From the NCBI GenBank assembly GCA_964495785.1, contig CAZBXL010000003.1:1-64000 (forward strand): DNA of 64,000 nt, given 5' to 3'. Both the position numbers and the translations under genes were made by a program. The notes beneath the pieces were generated by a model. That model was not told where the DNA came from, made no database searches, and saw nothing but the letters and a program-made list of their open reading frames with translations. Each line of letters begins with the position of its first letter. Within the stretch, counting starts at the first letter, position 1. Shown piece after piece: positions 25,679-34,805 of this stretch. The stretch is from RFSX01 sp964495785. Lineage in GTDB: Bacteria; Bacteroidota; Bacteroidia; Chitinophagales; Saprospiraceae.

Positions 25679-27232
25679 ATGAAATCATTAAAAAAACACT
25701 TGTGGATTATTGTCGTTTTTTTTACAAATGCTCATATCTACTGTCAAGACGGCGTACAGCTTAACTCCAGTGAGGCAACAGAAGGGTATTCTTACTTCGA
25801 AACATTTTTTGAAAGTTATCTTGTTAATAACTGTGGTGAGATTGTCAATACTTGGCCCTCTATCAGATCGACTCAGTTACATTCTAAATTAATGGATAAC
25901 GGAAATCCGATATATATTAAGGATAATAGAATTATTGTAAGAGACTGGGATGATAACGAAATCCGAAGAACAGGATATAATGCAGCTAACGTAGTGCTTG
26001 TATATGAAGTTATAGTTATGTCTAATGGACATTACCTGTGTCTTGCAAGAGAAAATCTGACTAATGTAGAATTTACAGAATTAGGATATCAATTAGATCC
26101 TGGCGAATCACCAAGACGAGTTGATATGGTATTAGAAATAGATCCCGATACAGAAACTATAGTCTGGCAGTGGAATATTAAAGACCACATGATACAGCAG
26201 CGTAATCCTCAAATAGCCAACTATGGTATAGTCGCAGATAATCCTCGTAAACTTGATATGGATGCAATACTCAATTTTGATTGGCAGCAAGGAGAATCAT
26301 TTATGATTAATGGATTTGATTATAATGAAGACCTTGACTTATTAGCATTAAGTGTGAGAAAGTTGAGTGAGGTGATTATCATTGATCATTCGACAACGAC
26401 CCAAGAAGCCAGAGGAGATAGCGGGGGGCGCCATGGACATGGTGGTGATGTACTATTTAGATGGGGTAATCCTGCTAATTATGAGCAAGGCGAACAATCA
26501 GATAGAGAACTATTTTTTCAGCACAATCCTAACTGGATAGAATACGGAGAGCATAAAGGAAAAATAATAATGTTTAACAATGGACTGAGTGAGCGATCTT
26601 ATTCTTCAGTAGAGATTATAGACCCAACAGTAGATGAAGATGGATTTTTTGTGCTGCCTGAAAATGATCGATTCCAACTCTCAGAAGAACCTATAAGTAT
26701 AAATACTACGACGAATGGTCCATTTTTTAGATCTGGATATACCTCAGGAGCTAAGGTCATGCCCAATGGTAATATCTACGTGACTGTCGGTGAGGAAGAA
26801 AGATTATTTGAGATGACCATAGAGGGAGAACTTGTCTGGGATTACACCATAGCTGATGCGGGATACATTTACAGAAGTGAGAGATATCCTAAAAATTTTA
26901 TAGGCTTTGAAGGAAGGGATCTTTCTGTCAGTGGTACTGTAGAGAATCCGCCGAGCGACTATGATTGTCAGTTATTCACGACAAGTGTAGAAAACAATAA
27001 TGAGCTATTGATTGATATAGTTTCTGTTAATAAAAGTGGCTTTATAGAAGTCATATCTAAGGAAGGCAAGGATTTTAATTATTATTTATATGGTGTAAAT
27101 GGTCGAGTAATAGTCGATGGTCATAATGATAATAATTATCGAATCGAAACCTCAAATATACCTTCCGGCTTATATTATCTCCGATCAGAGAGAGGCGGAA
27201 TAGGATCGACAGAATCAATTTTTATAAATTAA
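25679..27232 (+). CDS. Arylsulfotransferase-like secreted protein (divergent paralog) with T9SS sorting domain
   Basis: 517 residues: signal peptide about 1-22, a beta-propeller-like body, and a T9SS type A sorting domain at the end (YYLYGVNGRVIVDG, IPSGLYYLRSE). It is a clear paralog of the tandem genes at 39365 and 40996: it shares NNCGEIVNTW, LEIDPDTETIVWQWN, NYGIVADNPRKLD, IIDHSTTTQEA, FRWGNPANYEQG and FFQHNPNW. The family resembles arylsulfate sulfotransferases (ASST). Both His-bearing motifs of the sisters are missing: the HHD site reads VYE (108-110) and DWxHxN reads ESFMIN (206-211). It may therefore be non-enzymatic or have another activity. It ends overlapping a convergent gene by 4 bases. 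Confidence 0.75.
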   Translation: MKSLKKHLWIIVVFFTNAHIYCQDGVQLNSSEATEGYSYFETFFESYLVNNCGEIVNTWPSIRSTQLHSKLMDNGNPIYIKDNRIIVRDWDDNEIRRTGYNAANVVLVYEVIVMSNGHYLCLARENLTNVEFTELGYQLDPGESPRRVDMVLEIDPDTETIVWQWNIKDHMIQQRNPQIANYGIVADNPRKLDMDAILNFDWQQGESFMINGFDYNEDLDLLALSVRKLSEVIIIDHSTTTQEARGDSGGRHGHGGDVLFRWGNPANYEQGEQSDRELFFQHNPNWIEYGEHKGKIIMFNNGLSERSYSSVEIIDPTVDEDGFFVLPENDRFQLSEEPISINTTTNGPFFRSGYTSGAKVMPNGNIYVTVGEEERLFEMTIEGELVWDYTIADAGYIYRSERYPKNFIGFEGRDLSVSGTVENPPSDYDCQLFTTSVENNNELLIDIVSVNKSGFIEVISKEGKDFNYYLYGVNGRVIVDGHNDNNYRIETSNIPSGLYYLRSERGGIGSTESIFIN

Positions 27233-27813
27233 AATTTAACACCTGCACTTAAGGTTAGAAAGTCCATTTCAGATCCGTCGAGCATATTACCGAGATTAAA
27301 AAATCCGATCTCATAAGATGCTGTGATGGTGAAACAAAAGATGTCTAAACCTAATCCAAGATTGGCTCCTGCCGTACCTGAGTTATAATTTGTGAATACT
27401 CCTGCACCTGCATCATTGGTCACACCATTGACTAAATTAAAACTCGCAAGCGTATGTCCTCTGAGATATATGTCATCACTGAAGTTAATCACCTTATAAC
27501 CCAGGCCGACTCTTACTTTAGTCCAGGAATAAGGAAAAGCTTCAATAGGATCAAGTATATCTGAAGATGGAAGTAGATCTATCTTATGGTATTGTAAGCC
27601 TACGACAAAGTACATCTTGCCTCTATTAAGCCGAGCATCGGCTCCTATGTGCCACCCACCATGCGAGCTGCCTTCTGGAGTGATAGAGGTATTTCTATTA
27701 GTCGCTTTACTTAATCCTCCGTATAAGTTAATTCCCGCCTGTGAGTATAATGTATCACAAGAAAAAACTAACACGAATAGGAGTCCAAAAACAATCAGTA
27801 TTCTTTTCTTCAA
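27229..27813 (-). CDS. Small outer-membrane beta-barrel protein
   Basis: About 194 residues from the TTG at 27813, which opens a good signal peptide (KKRILIVFGLLFVLVFSCD, then SQ); a TTG at 27846 would add eleven residues and is less likely. The mature part is alternating strands with Gly/aromatic residues (GINLYGGLSK, FVVGLQYHKIDL, VRVGLGYKVI) and ends in FLTLSAGVKF, the typical C-terminal aromatic of a barrel recognised by BAM. Eight to ten strands would fit the length. Function not recognised. Tail to tail with the arylsulfotransferase-like gene. Confidence 0.72.
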   Translation of the reverse strand: MKKRILIVFGLLFVLVFSCDTLYSQAGINLYGGLSKATNRNTSITPEGSSHGGWHIGADARLNRGKMYFVVGLQYHKIDLLPSSDILDPIEAFPYSWTKVRVGLGYKVINFSDDIYLRGHTLASFNLVNGVTNDAGAGVFTNYNSGTAGANLGLGLDIFCFTITASYEIGFFNLGNMLDGSEMDFLTLSAGVKF

Positions 27814-27969
27814 AATGCAATATTTAGAACAGTAAAGATAGAGCAATTATGGTCAGTAACTTAGTGGATAACACCTAAATTGATAGTAAGAGAAAAGCCC
27901 AGACTTGACAATCGTATTTATTTGTAGAGACGAGATATAATAAAGTCTATGTAATCATGTTATTAATTG

Positions 27970-28611
27970 ATGAGGTTCTTAATCTGTGTTGTACGTACTA
28001 TCTTATTGGCTGGCATTCTTATGTATACATTAAGTATAAGCCTTACAGGTCAAAGTAATTGGACTCATGGCGTCGGTTTAGGTATAGCCATTACAGATTT
28101 TGCTATAGAACCTATAACAGACATAGATGAAAGCAGATATGAATTTAATCCAGTGGCCCACAGATCATTTCATATTTGGAATAAGTCTGATTTGACTAAT
28201 GATATTCAATTGACTATTTCTCCTGGCTTTAGTTGGCGAGGAGCTCGATTTGTAAGAGAGGGTTTTAATTATGATGGTATCTATTTAGTAACACCTATCA
28301 CTATTGAGTATAATTTAATTGGCAGATTATCTGTAGGTACTGGTATTGAATATAGTCATCTGATTTCTTTCGGGGAGAGCTCTGATGACGAGATCTATAA
28401 TCTTACTTCTCAAGTTGATACAAGACATACATTATCTTATCTCGCTAATATGAGATATGAGATAGGCCAGCATACAAGTGTAAATGTGGCCTATAATCAT
28501 GGTATCAATGCTTTCTACCAATTGTCAAGATTTAATACAGCAGGAGGTACTACAGACCGCATCAACCTTAGAAATAGAGGCCTGCAGATCACATTTATAT
28601 TTCATACTTAA
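27970..28611 (+). CDS. Small outer-membrane beta-barrel protein
   Basis: 213 residues from ATG 27970 (a TTG three bases earlier is in frame). A signal peptide (FLICVVRTILLAGILMYTL, ending at LTGQ) precedes a beta-rich chain: SNWTHGVGLGIAI, IQLTISPGFSWRGARF, LIGRLSVGTGIEYSHL, SVNVAYNHGINAFYQL, ending in RGLQITFIFHT. Strand pattern and end fit an 8-stranded barrel of the porin-like family found in Bacteroidota. It differs from the gene at 27229 in sequence. Role unknown. The 140 bases between it and the next gene contain no clear terminator. Confidence 0.72.
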   Translation: MRFLICVVRTILLAGILMYTLSISLTGQSNWTHGVGLGIAITDFAIEPITDIDESRYEFNPVAHRSFHIWNKSDLTNDIQLTISPGFSWRGARFVREGFNYDGIYLVTPITIEYNLIGRLSVGTGIEYSHLISFGESSDDEIYNLTSQVDTRHTLSYLANMRYEIGQHTSVNVAYNHGINAFYQLSRFNTAGGTTDRINLRNRGLQITFIFHT

Positions 28612-28749
28612 GCTTAATTTAACCTATCAGTGTACTACTTATTGGCTTGACATACAAAACATAATTTTATCTATAGCCGTTTACACTTATTAGAAGCGAC
28701 CTCATCATGAGGATATTATGTCGTATAATTATAGCACTAATTAGATAGT

Positions 28750-30303
28750 ATGAATCGATTAATTATTATTGTTTTTTGCCTTCTCTGTACAAGTGTATGG
28801 ACGTCTTACCTTAGCCAAGGCATCATAGACTGGGCGGATCCGAATGTTCAGAGAATAGAAAGAAATGCAAATTATAAAGTACTGGGAGCAATAGGTGATA
28901 AGTACTACGTATTAAGCGAAAGAAATGATAATAAAACTCTCTATACCTACAGCATAGATCATAGGCTTCTGTCTAAGGAGCCATATAATGTATTCAATAA
29001 TAATAGAGAATGGTCCGTGCAAGAAATAATTACAACTCCTCGAGATACATTTTTTTATATACATGAATTATCTCAAAAAAATAATGAGTGGGTATTGTAT
29101 AAGTGTGATTACAACAATGGACAATTCAGTAAGCCTGAGGAGATTTATTTTGAAAACTATGATGATATATCTGATAAAAGACTGCGTAACACTTATGCTC
29201 AGTATGAAATCGAAAATGGTAGTTCTGGCGGATTTATCATGAGTGCTGACAGTAGTCATCTTGCTTTTGTCAATGTTATAACAAGAACCGATCACAGCCA
29301 GAAAGAAGTAGTTTCATGTATTGTTTTTGATAGTGCAATGCAAGAAAAATGGAGAGGTTCGTTTGACTATGAATTTTCTGATCAGAGAGTCACATTTAAA
29401 ACAACCCAATTAGCTAACAATGGTATACCATACATGCTGGTCGAGTTAGAAGCAGATCCAAAAAAGATCAAGGGTATCGTTCCTTTACGATACAAAAATC
29501 TACCAAGAACAAAGTATGCTGTATATAGAATAGACCAATCAGGCATCTTAGAGGCGGAAGTTAATATAGGTGATGACTTAGGAATAGTAGATGCTAATTT
29601 GATTTTTCCAAGTGTTGATTCTTCGGACTATATTATAGCAGGTCAGTATAGTGATGGGGACAAAGGTAATAGAGCTACCGGTTTGTTTTGGTGTAAAGGC
29701 AATCCAGAATTAGAAATATCAGATGTCAAAATAACTCCTTTTGGAGAGAAACTAAAAAATGAAATTACGTTTGATTTTAGAATTAATAACATGCTAAGAT
29801 TTAGTGATGATAGAGTTGGTTTTGTAGCTGAATATTACAGAGTTGTAAGAGACAATAATAATTTTAATACATTTAATTCATTCAATAGATTTAACGCTGC
29901 AGGAGGTGTATTCTTCACTTACTATAGCGGAGATATACTACTACCGATATTTGATAGTGAGGGTAATGTTCTTAATATGAATTATATACAGCGCCGATTC
30001 GAGGTGTCATCTGATCTATTCTCGCATTATACGATTGCAGAATCTGACAATCATTATTTCCTTTTTTATAACACCACTAAATCTGGAAAAGAAGCTAAGG
30101 CTCTCGGACTTAAGGGACGAATGTTTACAGATATGATGAAGCTAAGTAAGACAGGAGAGTTGCAGTTTATAGATACTGTCTTTTCTGAGAGGGATGACAA
30201 CTTTCTTTTTGTGCCCATCTATGTCAGCGGCAATGGTAATTATAGTATCGTGGGTGGTTTAGACGGTAATGAATTAATCTTAGCTAAAGTACTTATGGAG
30301 TAG
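28750..30303 (+). CDS. Exported protein of unknown function
   Basis: 517 residues with a signal peptide (LIIIVFCLLCTSVWTSYLSQ). The mature chain is beta-rich with repeating short segments such as YKVLGAIGDKYYVLSE, WVLYKCDYNNGQF, GFIMSADSSHLAFVNV and NYSIVGGLDGNELILAK, suggesting a propeller. No catalytic motif, lipobox or T9SS sorting domain is seen, so it is probably periplasmic. A low-complexity stretch NNNFNTFNSFNRFNAAGG is found near residue 380. I do not recognise the family. It ends five bases from the convergent Smr gene. Confidence 0.7.
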   Translation: MNRLIIIVFCLLCTSVWTSYLSQGIIDWADPNVQRIERNANYKVLGAIGDKYYVLSERNDNKTLYTYSIDHRLLSKEPYNVFNNNREWSVQEIITTPRDTFFYIHELSQKNNEWVLYKCDYNNGQFSKPEEIYFENYDDISDKRLRNTYAQYEIENGSSGGFIMSADSSHLAFVNVITRTDHSQKEVVSCIVFDSAMQEKWRGSFDYEFSDQRVTFKTTQLANNGIPYMLVELEADPKKIKGIVPLRYKNLPRTKYAVYRIDQSGILEAEVNIGDDLGIVDANLIFPSVDSSDYIIAGQYSDGDKGNRATGLFWCKGNPELEISDVKITPFGEKLKNEITFDFRINNMLRFSDDRVGFVAEYYRVVRDNNNFNTFNSFNRFNAAGGVFFTYYSGDILLPIFDSEGNVLNMNYIQRRFEVSSDLFSHYTIAESDNHYFLFYNTTKSGKEAKALGLKGRMFTDMMKLSKTGELQFIDTVFSERDDNFLFVPIYVSGNGNYSIVGGLDGNELILAKVLME

Positions 30304-30308
30304 ATAAA

Positions 30309-30791
30309 CTACAAGTGTATCCTTACCGCTCCACCATCATTAATGATTTCGTAGAATCTTATGGCTTTGTCAGTCTTGATGTAATTCATAACACTTTGTC
30401 TGAGGACGCCTGTGCCCTTACCGTGAATAATGGTAAATTGATTTTTGTGAGATGATTTTGCATGAGTTAAAAATGATTCGAATGCTTTCATCTGATAATC
30501 AAATATGCGTTCTGGAAGATGAGTGACCAAGTCTGGCTTGAGTACTTCTATGTGTAAATCTATACTATCTGCTATAGAAGTTTTTATTTTATTATCATCT
30601 TCAAATGATAATACGACTTGTTCTTCTTTTTCTTCAAAGATTTCAAGATTTTTAGCTGAGGCGAGATATATCTTTCCATTGGAATTGATACGAGCTTTTC
30701 CGCTAGCATGTATACCCTCAAACTTTCCCACTCTTTGTGATGAGATAATGACAACTAAGTCTCCTATCCATAGGTCCTCAAGATTCAACAT
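30309..30791 (-). CDS. Smr-domain protein
   Basis: 160 residues. The N-terminal part (LWIGDLVVIISSQRVGKFEGIH...) looks like a small SH3-like barrel. The C-terminal 80 residues match the Smr domain: DSIDLHIEVLKPD (the DLH motif), LERIFDYQMKAFESFL-like helix, and FTIIHGKGTGVLRQSVMNYI, the HGxGxGxLR loop. Smr domains are structure-selective nucleases or DNA/RNA-binding modules, also present at the end of MutS2. This short stand-alone form is common in Bacteroidota; target unknown. Cytoplasmic. Confidence 0.85.
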   Translation of the reverse strand: MLNLEDLWIGDLVVIISSQRVGKFEGIHASGKARINSNGKIYLASAKNLEIFEEKEEQVVLSFEDDNKIKTSIADSIDLHIEVLKPDLVTHLPERIFDYQMKAFESFLTHAKSSHKNQFTIIHGKGTGVLRQSVMNYIKTDKAIRFYEIINDGGAVRIHL

Positions 30792-30909
30792 ATTCTAAGT
30801 TTTTCCAGGTATTCAAAAATATATACAAACTGAAACTTTATAACTAAGCCACAGGATTTTTTTATAATATCTTATAATAGTAGTAGCTTAGACTATTATC
30901 GAAGCCAAT

Positions 30910-32502
30910 ATGCCAGATACGAACAATTCTGATGATAACATTCAATTAAATAAAGCCATATTTAAAGAATGGCTTGAGAAGCTCCAGCAAGAGAGTTGGC
31001 AACTAGAGTTGATCATTTCTGGTTTTGCTCTTTTTGGCATCTATCAGTCTAGAGGTCTGATCAGTGATTTAGAAATTTACAATTTTGACGCAACCAATAA
31101 TATTTTTGCTGATGCTTTGGAGTCTTTGGTCTCTATAGGGTGGCGTATATTTTTTATTAATCTGTTAGTGCATGTAATACTAAGATCTCTATGGATCGGT
31201 GCTATAGGCCTAAGATATGTTTCTGGAGAGATCAATTACAAAGAGCTCAATTATTCTGAGCATTTTACTAAGTACCTTATTAGAAGAGTCGGTGATTACG
31301 ATGAATTCATCGAAAGATTAGAGCGAATATGTAGCGTATTATTCTCTTATACATTCTTACTGTTTCTATTTTTTCTATCAGCATTGGCATTTGGAATATT
31401 TAGTTTTATTCCACTAATTATTATTGATGCATTAGGTGGAGAAGTAGAAGAGAATCTCGTTTTATTTCTTATTTGGTTTTTTCCATATTTATTTGGTGGA
31501 GCTATAGTACTTATTGATTTTATTACGCTAGGCGGTATTAAAAGAATAAAGGATAGGACAGTATCTAAAATCTACATGCCTATATATTGGTTTTACAGTC
31601 ACATAACACTTTCATTTTTATATCGTCCTCTATTGTATAATTTCATCGATGACAAATATACCCGTCGGTTTTTCTTCTTCTCTTTTCCTTACATTTTTGT
31701 TATTGCAAATTTTACAAACTTTTATACCAATGAGCAGACGCCTTATATTCCAGAGTATAGTTCTCTGAGAGAACAAGGTCTTATCGTTAACCCCTATTAC
31801 TACGATGATCTATATTCTCAGAAACTAAATGCCATGTTAGATGATGAGAGAAGATCAGCCCGAAAATTAGGAGCTTTAAGATTGTCTAACTACAAAGTAT
31901 CTGAGCCTTATTTGCAGTTATTTATTAAGTATAATAGTCGATACGAAAATGTCATTAAACATAAGCATGGAGTTACACCTATATATAAATCAGGATGGAA
32001 ATTTACCCTATTCTCTGATATAGGTAAGGAACGAGATACTGTTCTTTATGCTCTTAAGGATAGCTTTAAAGTACATGAGAGAAAGGTCTATAATGAGTAC
32101 AAGATCTACAGAGACTCTGTTAAGGTCACGAAAGAAGATACGATTCTAAAGAGAGAGTTGATCACTGTCAGAGATTCTCTAAAGCGACTAAGAAAGTCAA
32201 TGACTGACAAGAGAAATAAGGCTTTGAAGGAGATGACTCTGAATAAGGAAGAGAAGATTCTCAGGCTTCTGAAGAAACAAGCTGATATCACACTTAACGG
32301 TATAGCAATAGACGATAGCATTTCTTGCCACTTTAGCGTACATCACCTATTAGGAGATGAAGGGGTTATGTATACTATACCAGTTTCAAATTTACCATTA
32401 GGCGATCATGAATTAGGAATAGCTTTGGATAGAAGTTATATAGAAAAGAAAGACAGCGTAGTCACTTGGAATTACATTTTACCTTTTTTAAAAATTAAAT
32501 AA
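30910..32502 (+). CDS. Multi-pass membrane protein of unknown function
   Basis: 530 residues. The N-terminal half holds about five or six membrane segments (around residues 37-50, 76-100, 137-170, 185-215 and 248-268). The C-terminal half (about 270-530) is soluble, with a long charged helical stretch (RDSVKVTKEDTILKRELITV and KSMTDKRNKALKEMTLNKEE) followed by a beta-rich end. No known domain is recognised. The next gene, a DUF4199 membrane protein, begins one base after the stop, so the pair is probably co-translated and may form one complex. Nothing in the sequence indicates a substrate. Confidence 0.75.
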   Translation: MPDTNNSDDNIQLNKAIFKEWLEKLQQESWQLELIISGFALFGIYQSRGLISDLEIYNFDATNNIFADALESLVSIGWRIFFINLLVHVILRSLWIGAIGLRYVSGEINYKELNYSEHFTKYLIRRVGDYDEFIERLERICSVLFSYTFLLFLFFLSALAFGIFSFIPLIIIDALGGEVEENLVLFLIWFFPYLFGGAIVLIDFITLGGIKRIKDRTVSKIYMPIYWFYSHITLSFLYRPLLYNFIDDKYTRRFFFFSFPYIFVIANFTNFYTNEQTPYIPEYSSLREQGLIVNPYYYDDLYSQKLNAMLDDERRSARKLGALRLSNYKVSEPYLQLFIKYNSRYENVIKHKHGVTPIYKSGWKFTLFSDIGKERDTVLYALKDSFKVHERKVYNEYKIYRDSVKVTKEDTILKRELITVRDSLKRLRKSMTDKRNKALKEMTLNKEEKILRLLKKQADITLNGIAIDDSISCHFSVHHLLGDEGVMYTIPVSNLPLGDHELGIALDRSYIEKKDSVVTWNYILPFLKIK

Positions 32503-32503
32503 G

Positions 32504-33010
32504 ATGAAGTTCTGGAAGTTAGGAATTATTATTGGGATTATCTTAGGTATAGTTGGTTTCTTATTTAGTTATACAATGACTAATGGTGCCATAGGAATGT
32601 GGAAGTCAACCATATTCTACTATGTGTCAATAATCGTTTTCTGTGTTTTGGGAGTATATCTTGCTAAGAAAAAGGATGATGGGTATATTTCTTTCAAAGA
32701 TGCTTTTCTTCTTTGTGTTGTTATTATCACGATAGGCATGTTTTTGTCACAGATATTCTATGCAGGGTATCTACAGACACTTACAGATGCTGAAAAAGAT
32801 ATGATGACAGATATTATCGTAGAGAATCAGTTAGAGACTTTTAATTATATCGAAGAAGATGAATTAGAATTTGAAGATCGTTTAAGAGATCAAATGGAAA
32901 AAATGTTTGAGGTCACACCTTTGATTATTGTAACTACAGTCGCGAGTGCTTTCTTCATGTACATCGTAGGTCTAATCATATCCATGATTATGAGAAAGGA
33001 GAGAACGTAA
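32504..33010 (+). CDS. DUF4199 family membrane protein
   Basis: 168 residues with four predicted membrane helices (about 5-25, 36-55, 70-92, 138-160). The pattern, including KKDDGYISFKDAFLLC after the second helix, a DAEKDMMTDIIVEN amphipathic stretch and a C-terminal IVGLIISMIMRKE, fits DUF4199, a Bacteroidota membrane family of unknown role. It follows the larger membrane protein almost without spacing, suggesting a functional pair. Confidence 0.82.
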   Translation: MKFWKLGIIIGIILGIVGFLFSYTMTNGAIGMWKSTIFYYVSIIVFCVLGVYLAKKKDDGYISFKDAFLLCVVIITIGMFLSQIFYAGYLQTLTDAEKDMMTDIIVENQLETFNYIEEDELEFEDRLRDQMEKMFEVTPLIIVTTVASAFFMYIVGLIISMIMRKERT

Positions 33011-33080
33011 GATTTAGGCTACTTGGAGCAACCTTAGTTATATCTATTCCACAAGTATATTAGAATACTATGATTGAAGT

Positions 33081-34649
33081 TTAGTTTCTTATAATGCGAT
33101 CATAAGTCCCATCATCAAGGATCTCTAAGGCTTTTAAGATCGTCTGGTCTGTGACATTCGTAAGTTGGTAGTATGCGTTATCATCCCAAAGCTGACTGGC
33201 AGTCCAGCTTCTTATGAGATCTAAAATGTTACGAGGCACACCAAAGTCAGGATCATTGGCCTCATCGAATCCATTCTGTACTAAGTAAGATTTAAAGTTG
33301 TTTCCTAATTCTACCATGTATCTTTCATCTTTTCTAAATTGATCAGCATTACCATATTTGCTTAGTAGCATGTATCTATTTTGATGGATAAAGTGAGTTG
33401 TAAAGTCATAGATGTATCCTCCTGTATTATATCTGTCCAGAGCAATACGATTCTCCGGTACATGTACGTAGTATATGTCAGGGTATATACCGCCTGTGCC
33501 AGTCATGATCTTTCTTTGGCTTTTAGTCTGCGAGAATTTAGAATCTGCTAAGTTGAGGGTGTGCATAGCAGTACCATTGGGTATGGTGATGCCTAATTCT
33601 TGAAACCAATTATCGTCTGGGGATTTTTGAATATTTCTATGTGTAGGTGTATAGTATCTCCCTACGGTCAATCTGATAGTAGAGCCATCACCAAGCTTAT
33701 ATGATTGTTGTACAAGACCCTTACCATAAGTAGGAAAACCGAGTAATAAACCACGATCCCACTCCTGTATTGCAGATAAGAATATTTCGCTTGCTGATGC
33801 GGTATAGTTATCTGTAAGACATATGAGTTTTCCATCCAGAAATTGTCCTTTATCTGTAGAATAATGTTCTTCGTCTGCTGCATTGTGACCTTCAGAACTA
33901 TTAATCAATTTTCCTTTAGCTAAAAATTCATCTGCAAGTGCAATGGATTGTTCTTTTACACCTCCGGCATTACCTCTAAGATCCAATATCAGATTTTGCA
34001 TACCTTGGGAATTAAGAATATCTATAGCGTTATTGCATTCCTCAAGTGTGTTTTTAGTAAAACTTTTCAGTTTAATATATCCAGTTACATCATTGATCAT
34101 ATAATTTGAAAGCACACTGAACCAAGGCATATACTCTTTGACTATAGTCGTCGTATATGTCTGTTTGTTATGGTCACTATATACGATAGGAAGTTCTATG
34201 AAGGAGGTATCATTTAGCATCGCTGTAATCTGATTAAAATTTTTGCCTTCTGTTTTTTCGCCATTTATACTATTGATACTGTATCCTCTTTTTAATCCTG
34301 CTTTCTCAGCAGGACCATCTCTATTGACATATGTAATAACAGGTGTAGTTTTGTTAATCATATAGAAAAGTAAGCCCGTTCCTGGGGCAGACACACCATT
34401 ATCCTTGTTTAGTTGTGCATCGGCTTCTGCCTTAGTCTGATATGATGAAAATGGGTCAAGTTCTTTTACGATACGTTGTATAGCCAAGTCAGCAAGCCGG
34501 TTGTTATCTATCGTGTCTACGTAGTTTTGCTCCAGGTAGTAGAATACCCAATCTAATTTCTGACCTGGCATCTTACCATAATACTCTTGTCCTGAGCTTG
34601 TATCAATTATAATAAACGCGGCTATGATGACGAGTAAATACTTAGTCAT
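33081..34649 (-). CDS. Exported S41-family C-terminal processing protease
   Basis: 522 residues with a signal peptide (YLLVIIAAFIIIDTSSGQ). An N-terminal helical region precedes a PDZ domain (about 85-165: PVITYVNRDGPAEKAGLKRGYSI). The S41 core has GYIKLKSFTKNT, LILDLRGNAGG, LICLTDNYTASASEIF (nucleophile Ser in TASASE) and FPTYGKGLVQQSYKL (general-base Lys), so the Ser-Lys dyad is complete. A C-terminal extension of about 140 residues follows. It cleaves proteins in the periplasm; the target is not known. Separated by 156 bases from the M16 operon upstream on the same strand. Confidence 0.9.
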   Translation of the reverse strand: MTKYLLVIIAAFIIIDTSSGQEYYGKMPGQKLDWVFYYLEQNYVDTIDNNRLADLAIQRIVKELDPFSSYQTKAEADAQLNKDNGVSAPGTGLLFYMINKTTPVITYVNRDGPAEKAGLKRGYSINSINGEKTEGKNFNQITAMLNDTSFIELPIVYSDHNKQTYTTTIVKEYMPWFSVLSNYMINDVTGYIKLKSFTKNTLEECNNAIDILNSQGMQNLILDLRGNAGGVKEQSIALADEFLAKGKLINSSEGHNAADEEHYSTDKGQFLDGKLICLTDNYTASASEIFLSAIQEWDRGLLLGFPTYGKGLVQQSYKLGDGSTIRLTVGRYYTPTHRNIQKSPDDNWFQELGITIPNGTAMHTLNLADSKFSQTKSQRKIMTGTGGIYPDIYYVHVPENRIALDRYNTGGYIYDFTTHFIHQNRYMLLSKYGNADQFRKDERYMVELGNNFKSYLVQNGFDEANDPDFGVPRNILDLIRSWTASQLWDDNAYYQLTNVTDQTILKALEILDDGTYDRIIRN

Positions 34650-34805
34650 GGTATTTTTTATTGATTGAAATAGAAATAATTATGAATATAGGAATAGCGA
34701 TAGTATATAAAGCTTCTCCTCAAGCAAGGCAGATAATCGGAATCATGAAAAGAACGAACCAATTATAGATTACGTTCCATTATATCTGCAATATAGATAA
34801 TAGGA

